From Streptomyces apocyni (GTDB taxonomy: Bacteria > Actinomycetota > Actinomycetes > Streptomycetales > Streptomycetaceae): a stretch of 64,000 bases of DNA. This document shows positions 53,015-60,093 of the stretch, one piece after another. The stretch is taken from contig NZ_WHOM01000044.1 of NCBI RefSeq assembly GCF_009739465.1, positions 62,001-126,000 on the forward strand, read 5' to 3'. A program made the translations under genes and the position numbers. Each line of letters begins with the position of its first letter. The stretch's first letter is position 1. Under the pieces are notes generated by a model. The model had not been told where the DNA came from. It saw only the letters and a list, made by a program, of their open reading frames with translations, and did no database searches.

Positions 53015-54172
53015 GTGGGGCGGCTGACCGGCGGGGACCCGTCTCTGCTGCGGCGGATCAACTCCGCGGTGGTGTTGCACGCGCTGCGCGGCACGGATTC
53101 GGCGACCCTGACCGAGGTCACCCGGGTCACGGGGCTGTCGCGGCCCACCGTCGAGGGCGTCGTCGAAGGGCTGATCGAGGCCGGGCTTGTGGTGGAGGCC
53201 GCCGCCGACGAGGGGGCGACGCGTCGCCAGGGGCGTCCGGCGCGCCGGTTCCGGTTCCGGGCCGAGGCGGGGCATCTGCTGGGCCTTGAGGTGGGGCCGC
53301 ACCGGGTCGCCGCCGTGCTGTCCGACCTCGACGGCCGTGTGATCGGCACCGGTCAGAAGGACGTCGACGAAGCCGCGCCCGCGGAGGAACGGCTCGACCG
53401 GCTGCGTACGGCGGTCGCCGACGTGCTGCGGCGGGCCGGTACGGCGCGCGGTTCCCTGCGGGCCGTGGGCGTGGGCACGCCGGGCATCGTGGAGACCGAC
53501 GGGACGGTGCGTCTCAGTACGGCCCTGCCGGGCTGGACGGGGCTCGCGCTGGGCGAACGGCTGCGGCGGTCGTTCAAGTGCCCGGTGCTGGTGGAGAACG
53601 ACGCCAACGCCGCCGCCGTCGCGGAGCACTGGAAGGGCGCGGCGACCGAATCCGATGACGTGGTGTTCGTCCTGGCCGGGCTCAGTCCCGGGGCCGGGGC
53701 GCTGATCGGGGGACGGCTGCACCGCGGGTACGGCGGCGCCGCTGGCGAGATCGGCGCGCTGCACCTGCTGGGCCGCGAGGTCACCCCCGAGTCGTTGCTC
53801 TCGACCACCGACGAGCCGCTGCACCCCTTGGACGAGCAGGCGGTGACCGAGGTCTTCGCGCTCGCGCGCCAGGGCGATGCCCGGGCCGCGGCCGCCGTCG
53901 AGCGGTTCATCCAGCGGCTGGTGCACGATGTGGCCGCGCTGGTGCTGGCGCTTGACCCGGAGCTGGTGGTGATCGGCGGCTGGGCGGCGGGCCTGGACGG
54001 CGTACTGGATCCGCTGCGCCGTGAGTTGGCGCGCTACTGTCTGCGTCCGCCACGGGTCGCGCTGTCCGTACTGGGTGAGGCGGCGGTGTCGACGGGGGCG
54101 CTGCGGCTTGCCCTGGACCATGTCGAGGAGCAGTTGTTCGCGGTGGAGAGCACGGTGACGGCCCGCCGCTGA
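53015..54172 (+). CDS. ROK-family transcriptional regulator
   Basis: 385 residues from the GTG at 53015 with GGGAGGATC upstream. The N-terminal winged helix is readable (LLRRINSAVVLHALRGTDSA, TRVTGLSRPTVEGVVEGLIE). The ROK sugar-kinase-like domain follows (GVGTPGIVETDG, VENDANAAAVAEHWKGA, VIGGWAAGLDG). The zinc motif CxCGxxGC normally found after GEIGH is absent; here it reads GEIGALHLLGREV. It therefore probably senses a sugar without acting as a kinase. Target genes are unknown. Confidence 0.9.
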   Translation: MGRLTGGDPSLLRRINSAVVLHALRGTDSATLTEVTRVTGLSRPTVEGVVEGLIEAGLVVEAAADEGATRRQGRPARRFRFRAEAGHLLGLEVGPHRVAAVLSDLDGRVIGTGQKDVDEAAPAEERLDRLRTAVADVLRRAGTARGSLRAVGVGTPGIVETDGTVRLSTALPGWTGLALGERLRRSFKCPVLVENDANAAAVAEHWKGAATESDDVVFVLAGLSPGAGALIGGRLHRGYGGAAGEIGALHLLGREVTPESLLSTTDEPLHPLDEQAVTEVFALARQGDARAAAAVERFIQRLVHDVAALVLALDPELVVIGGWAAGLDGVLDPLRRELARYCLRPPRVALSVLGEAAVSTGALRLALDHVEEQLFAVESTVTARR

Positions 54173-54191
54173 GCGGTGTGCGGCGGGCCGT
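54158..54191 (+). terminator. Terminator overlapping the ROK gene stop codon
   Basis: ACGGCCCGCCGC (54158-54169) pairs perfectly with GCGGCGGGCCGT (54180-54191). The ROK stop codon (54170-54172) lies in the 10-nt loop. GGGTTTG follows. Confidence 0.7.
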
Positions 54192-54222
54192 GGGTTTGAC
54201 GCTCTGACGGTCGGTGTCACCC

Positions 54223-54984
54223 TCAGACGGTGCTGTGCTCCTGGCTGTGCAGGACTTCGACGGCGCCGCTGTCGCCGAACGTGAGGCGGCAGGTGTCAGC
54301 GCGGTAGGTGGCGACGGAGACCGCGGCGGTACGGCCCGCGACGAAGTACCGGGTGGTGACGATCAGTACGGGGGCGCCGGGCAGCCGGTCGAGCTGCTTG
54401 GCGTCGTCGGAGCGGGCCGAGCCCAGTTCCACAGCGCGGTCCTCGCCCTCGAGGCTCAGGCCCTGCAGTTCACGCAGCACGGCTTGGGCGCGGGCGATGC
54501 CGGAGGGCGCGTCGGCGGCGGCGAGGCGCGGCACCGAAGCGGCGGGCACGTACAGCAACTCGGCGGCGACGGGCTGTCCTTCGCTGACCCGCAGGCGGCG
54601 CACTACGTGCACGGGCTCGTCCTGAGCGGCGTCCAGCAGCCGGGCCACGGACGCGGGCGGAACCTCCCGCACGCCGTCGGCGAGCTCCCAGGCGGCGTCG
54701 GCCGCGCCCGGCCAGCGGTGCGCGGCGGAGCCCACGGACACGCCCATCCGCGGCGGGGCGACGGTGGTGCCGACGCCCCGGCGGCGCTGGAGGCGCCCCT
54801 CAAGCTCCAGCTGCTCCAGCGCCTGGCGGAGCGTGGCCCGGGCGACGCCGAAGCGGGCCGCGAGGTCGCGTTCGTTGGGCAGGATCTCGCCCACGGCGAA
54901 CTCAGAGTCGAGCGCCTCACTGATCACGGTCTTCAGGTGCCGGTACTTCGGCTCCGGCACCGTTTCGAGCTGCGTGGTCCCCAC
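54223..54984 (-). CDS. GntR-family regulator (HutC/UTRA type)
   Basis: 253 residues from the GTG at 54984 with GGAGGAAC upstream. The HTH reads LPNERDLAARFGVARATLRQ, then ALEQLELEGRLQRRRGVG. The UTRA ligand domain (about 85-240) includes VHVVRRLRVSEGQPVAAELL and VLIVTTRYFVAGRTAAV. This is the DasR/HutC group, which often senses amino sugars or related small molecules. It is convergent with the ROK regulator and stands alone; its upstream region has an AT-rich tract TTTATTAAAGG near 55035. Confidence 0.9.
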   Translation of the reverse strand: MGTTQLETVPEPKYRHLKTVISEALDSEFAVGEILPNERDLAARFGVARATLRQALEQLELEGRLQRRRGVGTTVAPPRMGVSVGSAAHRWPGAADAAWELADGVREVPPASVARLLDAAQDEPVHVVRRLRVSEGQPVAAELLYVPAASVPRLAAADAPSGIARAQAVLRELQGLSLEGEDRAVELGSARSDDAKQLDRLPGAPVLIVTTRYFVAGRTAAVSVATYRADTCRLTFGDSGAVEVLHSQEHSTV

Positions 54985-55107
54985 CCTGTTCCTCCGCGGT
55001 CCGCAGGTCCCCCGGGCGTTTACATGCCCTTGTTTATTAAAGGTTCCTCACTATCTCAGCGACCATAGAGCTCCCACCCCCCTTGGTCAAGACCAATCGG
55101 ACGTCCG

Positions 55108-55989
55108 TTACGCGGCGAACGCGGCAAGCTTGTCCGGGTTGCGGACGATGTAGACGCACTGGATGAGCCCGTCGGCGACCTCCACCTGGAACACGGAGTC
55201 GGGCTTGCCCTGGGAGAGCACCAGCAGGGCGGGGCCGCCGTTGATCTCGACGAAGCGGAACTCCGCCTCGATGATCGGCTTTCGGGTGACGCCGTGCAGG
55301 AAGCGGCCCACCTTGTCGGCCGTCTCGATGACGCGCAGGGGCGCCTTGGCCTTGCCGCCGCTGTCCCCGACGAGCCGTACGTCGGGCGCGAGCAGGGACA
55401 TCAGCTCGCCGAGGTCGCCGCCCGCGGCCGCGGCGAGGAAGCGTTCGGTCAGGGCGCGGCACTGGTCCGGGTCCACGTCGTACCGCGGCTTGCGCTCCTC
55501 GACATGCTTACGGGCCCGCCCGGCGAGCTGGCGTACGGCCGCTTCGCTGCGCTCCAGCGTCGCGGCGATCTCGGAGAACGGGAAGCCGAAGGCCTCGCGG
55601 AGGACGAACACCGCGCGTTCCAGCGGTGACAGCGACTCCAGGACGACCAGGACGGCGAGCGATACGGAGTCCGCCAGGACGGCCCGCTCCGCGGTGTCGG
55701 GCACCGTGGGCCCGAAGTCCGTCACCAGGGGTTCGGGAAGCCAGGGCCCCACGTACGCCTCGCGCCGTGACCGCAGCTGGCGGAGCCGGTCGATCGCCAG
55801 CCGGGTGGTGATCCGCACCAGGTAGGCGCGCTCCTCCCTGACCTGCGCGCGGTCGGCGGCCGACCAGCGCAGCCAGGCCTCCTGCACGATGTCCTCCGCG
55901 TCGCTGACACGGCCGAGCATGCGGTAGGCGACGCCGGTCAGGACGGACCGGTGTGTTTCGAAGACGTCTGTCGCGGAATGGGTTGCCAC
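55108..55989 (-). CDS. ECF41-type RNA polymerase sigma factor (SigJ-like)
   Basis: 293 residues from the GTG at 55989. Sigma region 2 (GVAYRMLGRVSDAEDIVQEA) and region 4 (LSPLERAVFVLREAFGFPFS, IAATLERSEAAVRQLAGRAR) are joined by a linker with WLPEPL. The C-terminal third is a SnoaL-like domain with GDSGGK and RNPDKL. This set of motifs is the ECF41 signature: the fused C-terminal domain replaces an anti-sigma factor. ECF41 genes usually neighbour a carboxymuconolactone-decarboxylase-like gene, but here the divergent neighbour is an alpha/beta hydrolase, a plausible target. Confidence 0.9.
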   Translation of the reverse strand: MATHSATDVFETHRSVLTGVAYRMLGRVSDAEDIVQEAWLRWSAADRAQVREERAYLVRITTRLAIDRLRQLRSRREAYVGPWLPEPLVTDFGPTVPDTAERAVLADSVSLAVLVVLESLSPLERAVFVLREAFGFPFSEIAATLERSEAAVRQLAGRARKHVEERKPRYDVDPDQCRALTERFLAAAAGGDLGELMSLLAPDVRLVGDSGGKAKAPLRVIETADKVGRFLHGVTRKPIIEAEFRFVEINGGPALLVLSQGKPDSVFQVEVADGLIQCVYIVRNPDKLAAFAA

Positions 55990-56027
55990 CCCACCATTGA
56001 ACCAGGGCCTACCGAACGGTAATCGTT

Positions 56028-56060
56028 GCTGACAAGCTGTCTACAGCAGTTGTCCGCAGC
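56028..56060. promoter_or_regulatory. Imperfect palindrome between sigma-factor and hydrolase genes
   Basis: GCTGACAAGCTGT, then CT, then ACAGCAGTTGTC: an imperfect inverted repeat in the divergent promoter region. The known ECF41 promoter elements (TGTCAC / CGTC) are not clearly present at correct spacing, so assignment as an ECF41 promoter is not supported. Confidence 0.3.
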
Positions 56061-56085
56061 CGCGTTGCCCACCACGAGGAGCAGC

Positions 56086-56916
56086 ATGTCCGCCACCGTC
56101 TCCGTCAGCGTCGACACCCCCAGCGGCCCACGGAGCGTGCGGGTGGCCTACCACCGCGAGGGCTCGGGCGAGCCGCTGCTCCTGCTGCACGGCATCGGGC
56201 ACCACTGGCAGGCCTGGAACCCGGTGATCGGGATTCTGGCCGCCGAGCGCGACGTCATCGCCGTGGACCTGCCCGGATTCGGCGCGTCGTCTCCGCTGCC
56301 CGACGGGGTCCCGTACGGACTGCCGTCGAGCGTGCGCACTCTGGCGGCGCTGTGCGAGGAACTCGGGCTCGAGCGCCCGCATGTGGCCGGGAACTCGCTG
56401 GGCGGACTGCTCGCTCTGGAGCTGGGCCGGGAGAAGCTGGCACGCTCGGTGACCGCGCTCTCCCCGGCGGGCTTCTGGTCCAAGAGCGAGCAGCGGTACG
56501 CGTTCGGGGTGCTCTGGGCGATGCGGCAGGGTGCGCGGCGGCTGCCGCTGCCCGCGATCGAGCGGCTGTCCCGGTCAGCGGCCGGGCGGGCGGCGCTCAC
56601 CAGCACCATCTACGCCCGGCCCGGGCGGCGTTCGCCCGAGGCCGTCGTCGCCGAGACCCTGGCGCTGCGCCAGGCCACGGGTTTCCACCAGACGCTCATC
56701 GCCGGGCGGGACGTCCGCTACGCGCATGACATCTCCGACATCCCGGTGACCGTCGCCTGGGGCACCCGGGACCGGCTGCTGCTCCGCCGTCAGGGCATCC
56801 GGGCCAAGCACACCATCCCCGGTGCGCGGCTGGTGCGGCTGCCGGGGTCTGGCCATGTGCCGATGCACGACGACCCGGCCCGGGTGGCCCGCGTCATCCT
56901 CGACACCAGTCGCTGA
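56086..56916 (+). CDS. Alpha/beta-fold hydrolase
   Basis: 276 residues from the ATG at 56086 with GAGGAG upstream. The oxyanion His-Gly is in LLLLHGIGHHWQAWNP, the nucleophile Ser in VAGNSLGGLLALELG, the acid in WGTRDRLLL and the His in PGSGHVPMHDD. It resembles small esterases and C-C bond hydrolases. It is divergent from the ECF41 sigma factor. Its last codons fall within an 18-bp tandem repeat that continues past the stop. Confidence 0.9.
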   Translation: MSATVSVSVDTPSGPRSVRVAYHREGSGEPLLLLHGIGHHWQAWNPVIGILAAERDVIAVDLPGFGASSPLPDGVPYGLPSSVRTLAALCEELGLERPHVAGNSLGGLLALELGREKLARSVTALSPAGFWSKSEQRYAFGVLWAMRQGARRLPLPAIERLSRSAAGRAALTSTIYARPGRRSPEAVVAETLALRQATGFHQTLIAGRDVRYAHDISDIPVTVAWGTRDRLLLRRQGIRAKHTIPGARLVRLPGSGHVPMHDDPARVARVILDTSR

Positions 56917-57837
56917 GCACCCGTCAGCCGCCGAGTACGCGTCAGCCGCTGAGCGCCTGTCCGTCGGCTTGGCGAACACCCCGGACCCCAGCGCGACTCC
57001 GATCCCCACCAGAGCGCTGCCCGCCGCCTGGGCGGCCCCGTAGGTCCCCGTACCGACCAGCGGTGCCGTGCAGGCCGCGGCGACGGGGATCAGGCCGGAG
57101 AAGAGCGTCGCGCGTTCGGCGCCGATCCGTTGCATGGCGGCGTACCAGCAGACGAATCCAACGACCGTGACGACCACCGCCTGCCAGAGCAGGGCCGCCG
57201 CCTCGGTGCCCGTTGGCGTCCGCAGCCAGCCGGAGCCGTCCGCCACCAGGCCGATCAGGGCGGACTCCAGCGCGGCGACGCCGCATACCGTGGCGGACAG
57301 CAGCTTGGGTCCCAGCGGCCGCAGAACCGGCACCGCGAGGACCGCGAAGCCGACCTCGCCGACGAGAGCCAGCACCGAGAAGACGATGCCCGCGGTGTCG
57401 GTACGGCCCCATCCCTGGACGATGACGGCGCCTGCGGCCACGAGCAGCGCGCCGTACAGGACGATCCGGTTGGGCTTCCTCCCCGCGAGCGTGGGGACCA
57501 GGACGGCCACCACGACCGGGGCGCAGCCGACGAAGACGCCGGGTACGGCGGGCTCCGCGGTCCGCTCGGCGGCCAGGATCGCCAGGTTGAACCCGACCAT
57601 GCCCACGGCGGCGAGCAGCGCGAGGCGGCCCCATTGGGCGCGGGTCAGTCGGCGCAGGGGCGCCATGCCGCCGGTGCCGACGAGGGGCAGGAGCAGCAGG
57701 AAGGCGAGGCCGTAGCGCAAAAACTGGCCGCCCGCGTACGGGTACGCGCCGAGCAGACTGTTGGCGGTGAAGGAACCGCCGACCAGGCAGCAGGCCAGGG
57801 CGGCGAGCAGGGCTCCTCGGGTGGAGTTGGCGTTCAT
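56575..57837 (-). CDS. EamA/DMT-family transporter with aberrant antisense C-terminal extension
   Basis: The first 290 residues (ATG 57837) are a normal ten-helix EamA protein: LACCLVGGSFTANSLLGAYP, WYAAMQRIGAERATLFSGLI, LVGIGVALGSGVFAKP. A usual stop would be expected there, but the frame stays open for another 130 Arg/Gly/Pro-rich residues, running antisense through the last 342 bp of the convergent hydrolase gene. Three 18-bp repeats at 56907-56960 lie where the natural end should be. A TGA exists in another frame, so a small frameshift or stop loss is likely. It is divergent from a MocR regulator that probably controls it. Confidence 0.75.
   Translation of the reverse strand: MNANSTRGALLAALACCLVGGSFTANSLLGAYPYAGGQFLRYGLAFLLLLPLVGTGGMAPLRRLTRAQWGRLALLAAVGMVGFNLAILAAERTAEPAVPGVFVGCAPVVVAVLVPTLAGRKPNRIVLYGALLVAAGAVIVQGWGRTDTAGIVFSVLALVGEVGFAVLAVPVLRPLGPKLLSATVCGVAALESALIGLVADGSGWLRTPTGTEAAALLWQAVVVTVVGFVCWYAAMQRIGAERATLFSGLIPVAAACTAPLVGTGTYGAAQAAGSALVGIGVALGSGVFAKPTDRRSAADAYSAADGCSATGVEDDAGHPGRVVVHRHMARPRQPHQPRTGDGVLGPDALTAEQQPVPGAPGDGHRDVGDVMRVADVPPGDERLVETRGLAQRQGLGDDGLGRTPPGPGVDGAGERRPPGR
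56907..56960. repeat. Three 18-bp tandem repeats at hydrolase/transporter 3' ends
   Basis: Units at 56907 (CAGTCGCTGAGCACCCGT), 56925 (CAGCCGCCGAGTACGCGT) and 56943 (CAGCCGCTGAGCGCCTGT). The first contains the hydrolase stop codon. Units two and three carry related sequence into the transporter's 3' end. Confidence 0.8.
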
Positions 57838-57873
57838 GGGCCTGACGCTAGGAGGCGCTGTGGCACGGTTTAA

Positions 57874-57906
57874 GGTCCACTTGGGTGGGCTGTTCGGGGA
57901 CCACTT
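57874..57906. promoter_or_regulatory. Direct repeats, candidate MocR operator
   Basis: GGTCCACTT (57874-57882) and GGACCACTT (57898-57906) are direct repeats 24 bp apart, in the 129-bp divergent region between the EamA gene and the MocR gene. MocR/GabR/PdxR proteins characteristically bind spaced direct repeats in such divergent regions. Confidence 0.55.
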
Positions 57907-57966
57907 TCGCCCGCCGCGCTAGGCACCCGACGCATCCGCACCCGACGCATCGACGAGGGGGTTCCG

Positions 57967-59400
57967 GTGTCCGTACCGGAGGACGGCGCTCAGGCCTGGG
58001 CCGCGGCCTGGGAGTTGCTGCTGCCCGCCGCGACCGCGCCCGCCCGGGCGCGTGGCCGCACGCTCCAGTCGGCGTTGCGGGAGGCGGTCAGGTCGGCGCG
58101 GCTCGCGCCGGGAACGCGGCTGCCGTCCAGCCGTGAACTGGCCGCGGATCTGGGGGTGTCCCGCGGTCTGGTCACCGAGGCGTACGAGCAACTGACCGCG
58201 GAGGGCTATCTGCGGGCCGACCGGGGTTCGGGGACCTGGGTGGGCGGCGCCGCCCGGGCCCCGGCGCCCAGGGCCCGCGACCTGGCACCCGGCGCGCTCC
58301 ACGCGCGCGTGGACTTCCTGCCGGGAAGCCCCGACCTGTCACTGTTCCCGCGTTCCGCGTGGGCTGCGGCCCAGCGCGCGGTGCTCGCCGAACTGCCGCA
58401 CCACGGGCTCGGCTACCCCGATCCGCGCGGGCTGCCCCGGCTGCGTACCGCGCTGGCGGAGCTGCTGACCCGGCGCCGGGGCGTGGTCGCGGACCCGGAG
58501 CGGGTCATCGTCTGCTCGGGCGTCGCGCAGGCGATCTCCCTGCTCGGCCAGGTGCTGTACGCGCGCGGGGAGCGCACACTGGGCGCCGAGGACCCGGGCA
58601 GCCCGGAGCACGCGCAGCAGCTCGCCACGGCTCAGATCGCCACCGTACGGCTGCCGCTGGACGAGGAGGGCCTCGCCCTGGAGCCGCTGCGCGCGCTCCG
58701 GGAGGTGCGTACGGTGATCAGCACACCGTCCCACCAGTTCCCGTCCGGCATCGCGTACTCCGCGCGCCGCCGCGCCGAACTCCTGGACTGGGCACGGGCG
58801 GTGGACGGCCTGGTCGTGGAGGACGACTACGACGGCGACTTCCGGTATGACCGTGCTCCGGTGGGCGCGCTTCAAGGTCTCGACCCGGAGCGCGTCGCGT
58901 ACACGGGCTCGGTCAGCAAGTCCCTGGCTCCTGGACTGCGGCTCGGCTGGCTGCTCGTACCTGACGCACTCGCCGAGGATATCGTCGCCCACAAGCGCGT
59001 GATGGACCTCGGCAACCCGGTCCTCGACCAGGAACTGCTGGCGCACTTCATCGAAGGCGGTGGCTATGACCGGCAGTTGCGCCGCTGTCAGCGCGCTTAC
59101 CGGGAGCGCCGGGACATCCTCGTCTCGGCTCTCGCGGAGCACTTTCCCGGCACGGAGGTGACCGGTATCGCCGCCGGGCTGCACATCATCGCCCGCATTC
59201 CCGCGCGGTACGGCCCCCAGGACGCGTTCCTGGCCCGGGCCGCCGAAGCCGGTGTCGCACTGCGCCCGCTGAGCGGCTACACCTCGGCGTTGCCGGACGA
59301 CGGGGCGATACGTCTCGTGATCGGGTACGCGCAGCTGGCGCCCGCACGGATCGCCGACGGGGTGCGACTGCTGGCGCGGGCCACGAAGGCGGGTCCTTAG
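57967..59400 (+). CDS. MocR/PdxR-type regulator (GntR HTH + aminotransferase fold)
   Basis: 477 residues from the GTG at 57967 with GAGGGGG upstream. The GntR-type HTH covers about 20-85 (LPSSRELAADLGVSRGLVTE, AYEQLTAEGYLRADRG). The class I aminotransferase domain follows, with VEDDYDGDFRYD holding the PLP Asp/Tyr region and YTGSVSKSLAPGLRLG the PLP Lys. It probably uses PLP plus a metabolite as effector to control the divergent EamA transporter. It overlaps the VOC gene by 4 bp at its end. Confidence 0.92.
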   Translation: MSVPEDGAQAWAAAWELLLPAATAPARARGRTLQSALREAVRSARLAPGTRLPSSRELAADLGVSRGLVTEAYEQLTAEGYLRADRGSGTWVGGAARAPAPRARDLAPGALHARVDFLPGSPDLSLFPRSAWAAAQRAVLAELPHHGLGYPDPRGLPRLRTALAELLTRRRGVVADPERVIVCSGVAQAISLLGQVLYARGERTLGAEDPGSPEHAQQLATAQIATVRLPLDEEGLALEPLRALREVRTVISTPSHQFPSGIAYSARRRAELLDWARAVDGLVVEDDYDGDFRYDRAPVGALQGLDPERVAYTGSVSKSLAPGLRLGWLLVPDALAEDIVAHKRVMDLGNPVLDQELLAHFIEGGGYDRQLRRCQRAYRERRDILVSALAEHFPGTEVTGIAAGLHIIARIPARYGPQDAFLARAAEAGVALRPLSGYTSALPDDGAIRLVIGYAQLAPARIADGVRLLARATKAGP

Positions 59401-59807
59401 GAGCTGGACCACGCGCGGGTGCAGAGCACCAAGCGGTAGCCGTCCGGGTCCTCGACGGTGACGCCCCACTCGTTCCAGTACGGGTTGGGCGAGGGGACGC
59501 GGGTGCCGCCGTGCTTCTCCAGACGGGCCACCAGGTCGTCGGGGACCGGTCCGTCGAGGTAGATGACCAGGAGGTCTTCGTCGGTGGGGCGTGGCTGGAC
59601 GGGTGCGGCTGGTTCGTTGACGAGTTCGAGGTGCCAGGAGGCAGCTGGCCAGCCGAGCATCAGCAGGTCGTGTTCGCCGGGCACGGCGCCGCCTTCGGCG
59701 CGATAGAGGACGCTGAGTCCGAGGCCCTGGGCGAAGAAGCGTTCCGCCGCCGCGAGGTCGCGGGACGGGCGGGCGATACGGATGTGGCTCTGGCCGTTGG
59801 CGGGCAT
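59397..59807 (-). CDS. VOC-family (glyoxalase/bleomycin-resistance-like) protein
   Basis: 136 residues from the ATG at 59807 with GGGAGG upstream. Two beta-alpha-beta-beta-beta modules are visible: HIRIARPSRDLAAAERFFAQ, LGLSVLYRAEGG, and VEDPDGYRLVLCTRAW at the end. Possible metal residues are the first His and Glu in the LELVNEP strand. The substrate is unknown. It is convergent with the MocR gene. Confidence 0.88.
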   Translation of the reverse strand: MPANGQSHIRIARPSRDLAAAERFFAQGLGLSVLYRAEGGAVPGEHDLLMLGWPAASWHLELVNEPAAPVQPRPTDEDLLVIYLDGPVPDDLVARLEKHGGTRVPSPNPYWNEWGVTVEDPDGYRLVLCTRAWSSS

Positions 59808-59928
59808 GGCGGGTCCTCCCGTGGGTGAGGTACGCGGGGGCGCGTGACTCAACCGTAGGCGTTGAGTGATCTTGCGGTATCGGTCCAGCGCACCCGGTGC
59901 CTGGGCCTTGGGACCTAAGGCGCTGGGC

Positions 59929-59957
59929 CGAACCGAACGAACCGAACGAACCGAACG
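59929..59957. repeat. Short tandem repeat, 9-bp unit
   Basis: CCGAACGAA-like unit repeated about three times, between the VOC gene start and phoD. It lies 40 bp ahead of the PHO box. Confidence 0.75.
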
Positions 59958-59998
59958 GAAGCAGCCGCGCGCCTGTTCCCCCGCCGCCAGGGTCAGTT

Positions 59999-60020
59999 GT
60001 TCACTTGGGGTTCGCGCGCG
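59999..60020 (+). promoter_or_regulatory. PHO box upstream of phoD
   Basis: GTTCACTTGGG (59999-60009) followed at once by GTTCGCGCGCG (60010-60020): two 11-nt direct repeat units of the kind PhoP binds in Streptomyces (GTTCACC-type). A weaker GGTCAGTT unit precedes. It lies 74 bp before the phoD start. Inference: phoD is induced under phosphate starvation by PhoR-PhoP. Confidence 0.75.
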
Positions 60021-60093
60021 GGCCCCGGCGCCCCGCTAGATGTGGCACCGCACACCCTTCGCGTCCGTCGGACCCGTCACTGGAGGCGCATCG

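Noticed and set aside
55990..56085. ECF41 autoregulated promoter (TGTCAC / CGTC)
   Set aside because: TGTCAG is present on the minus strand but no CGTC at correct spacing.
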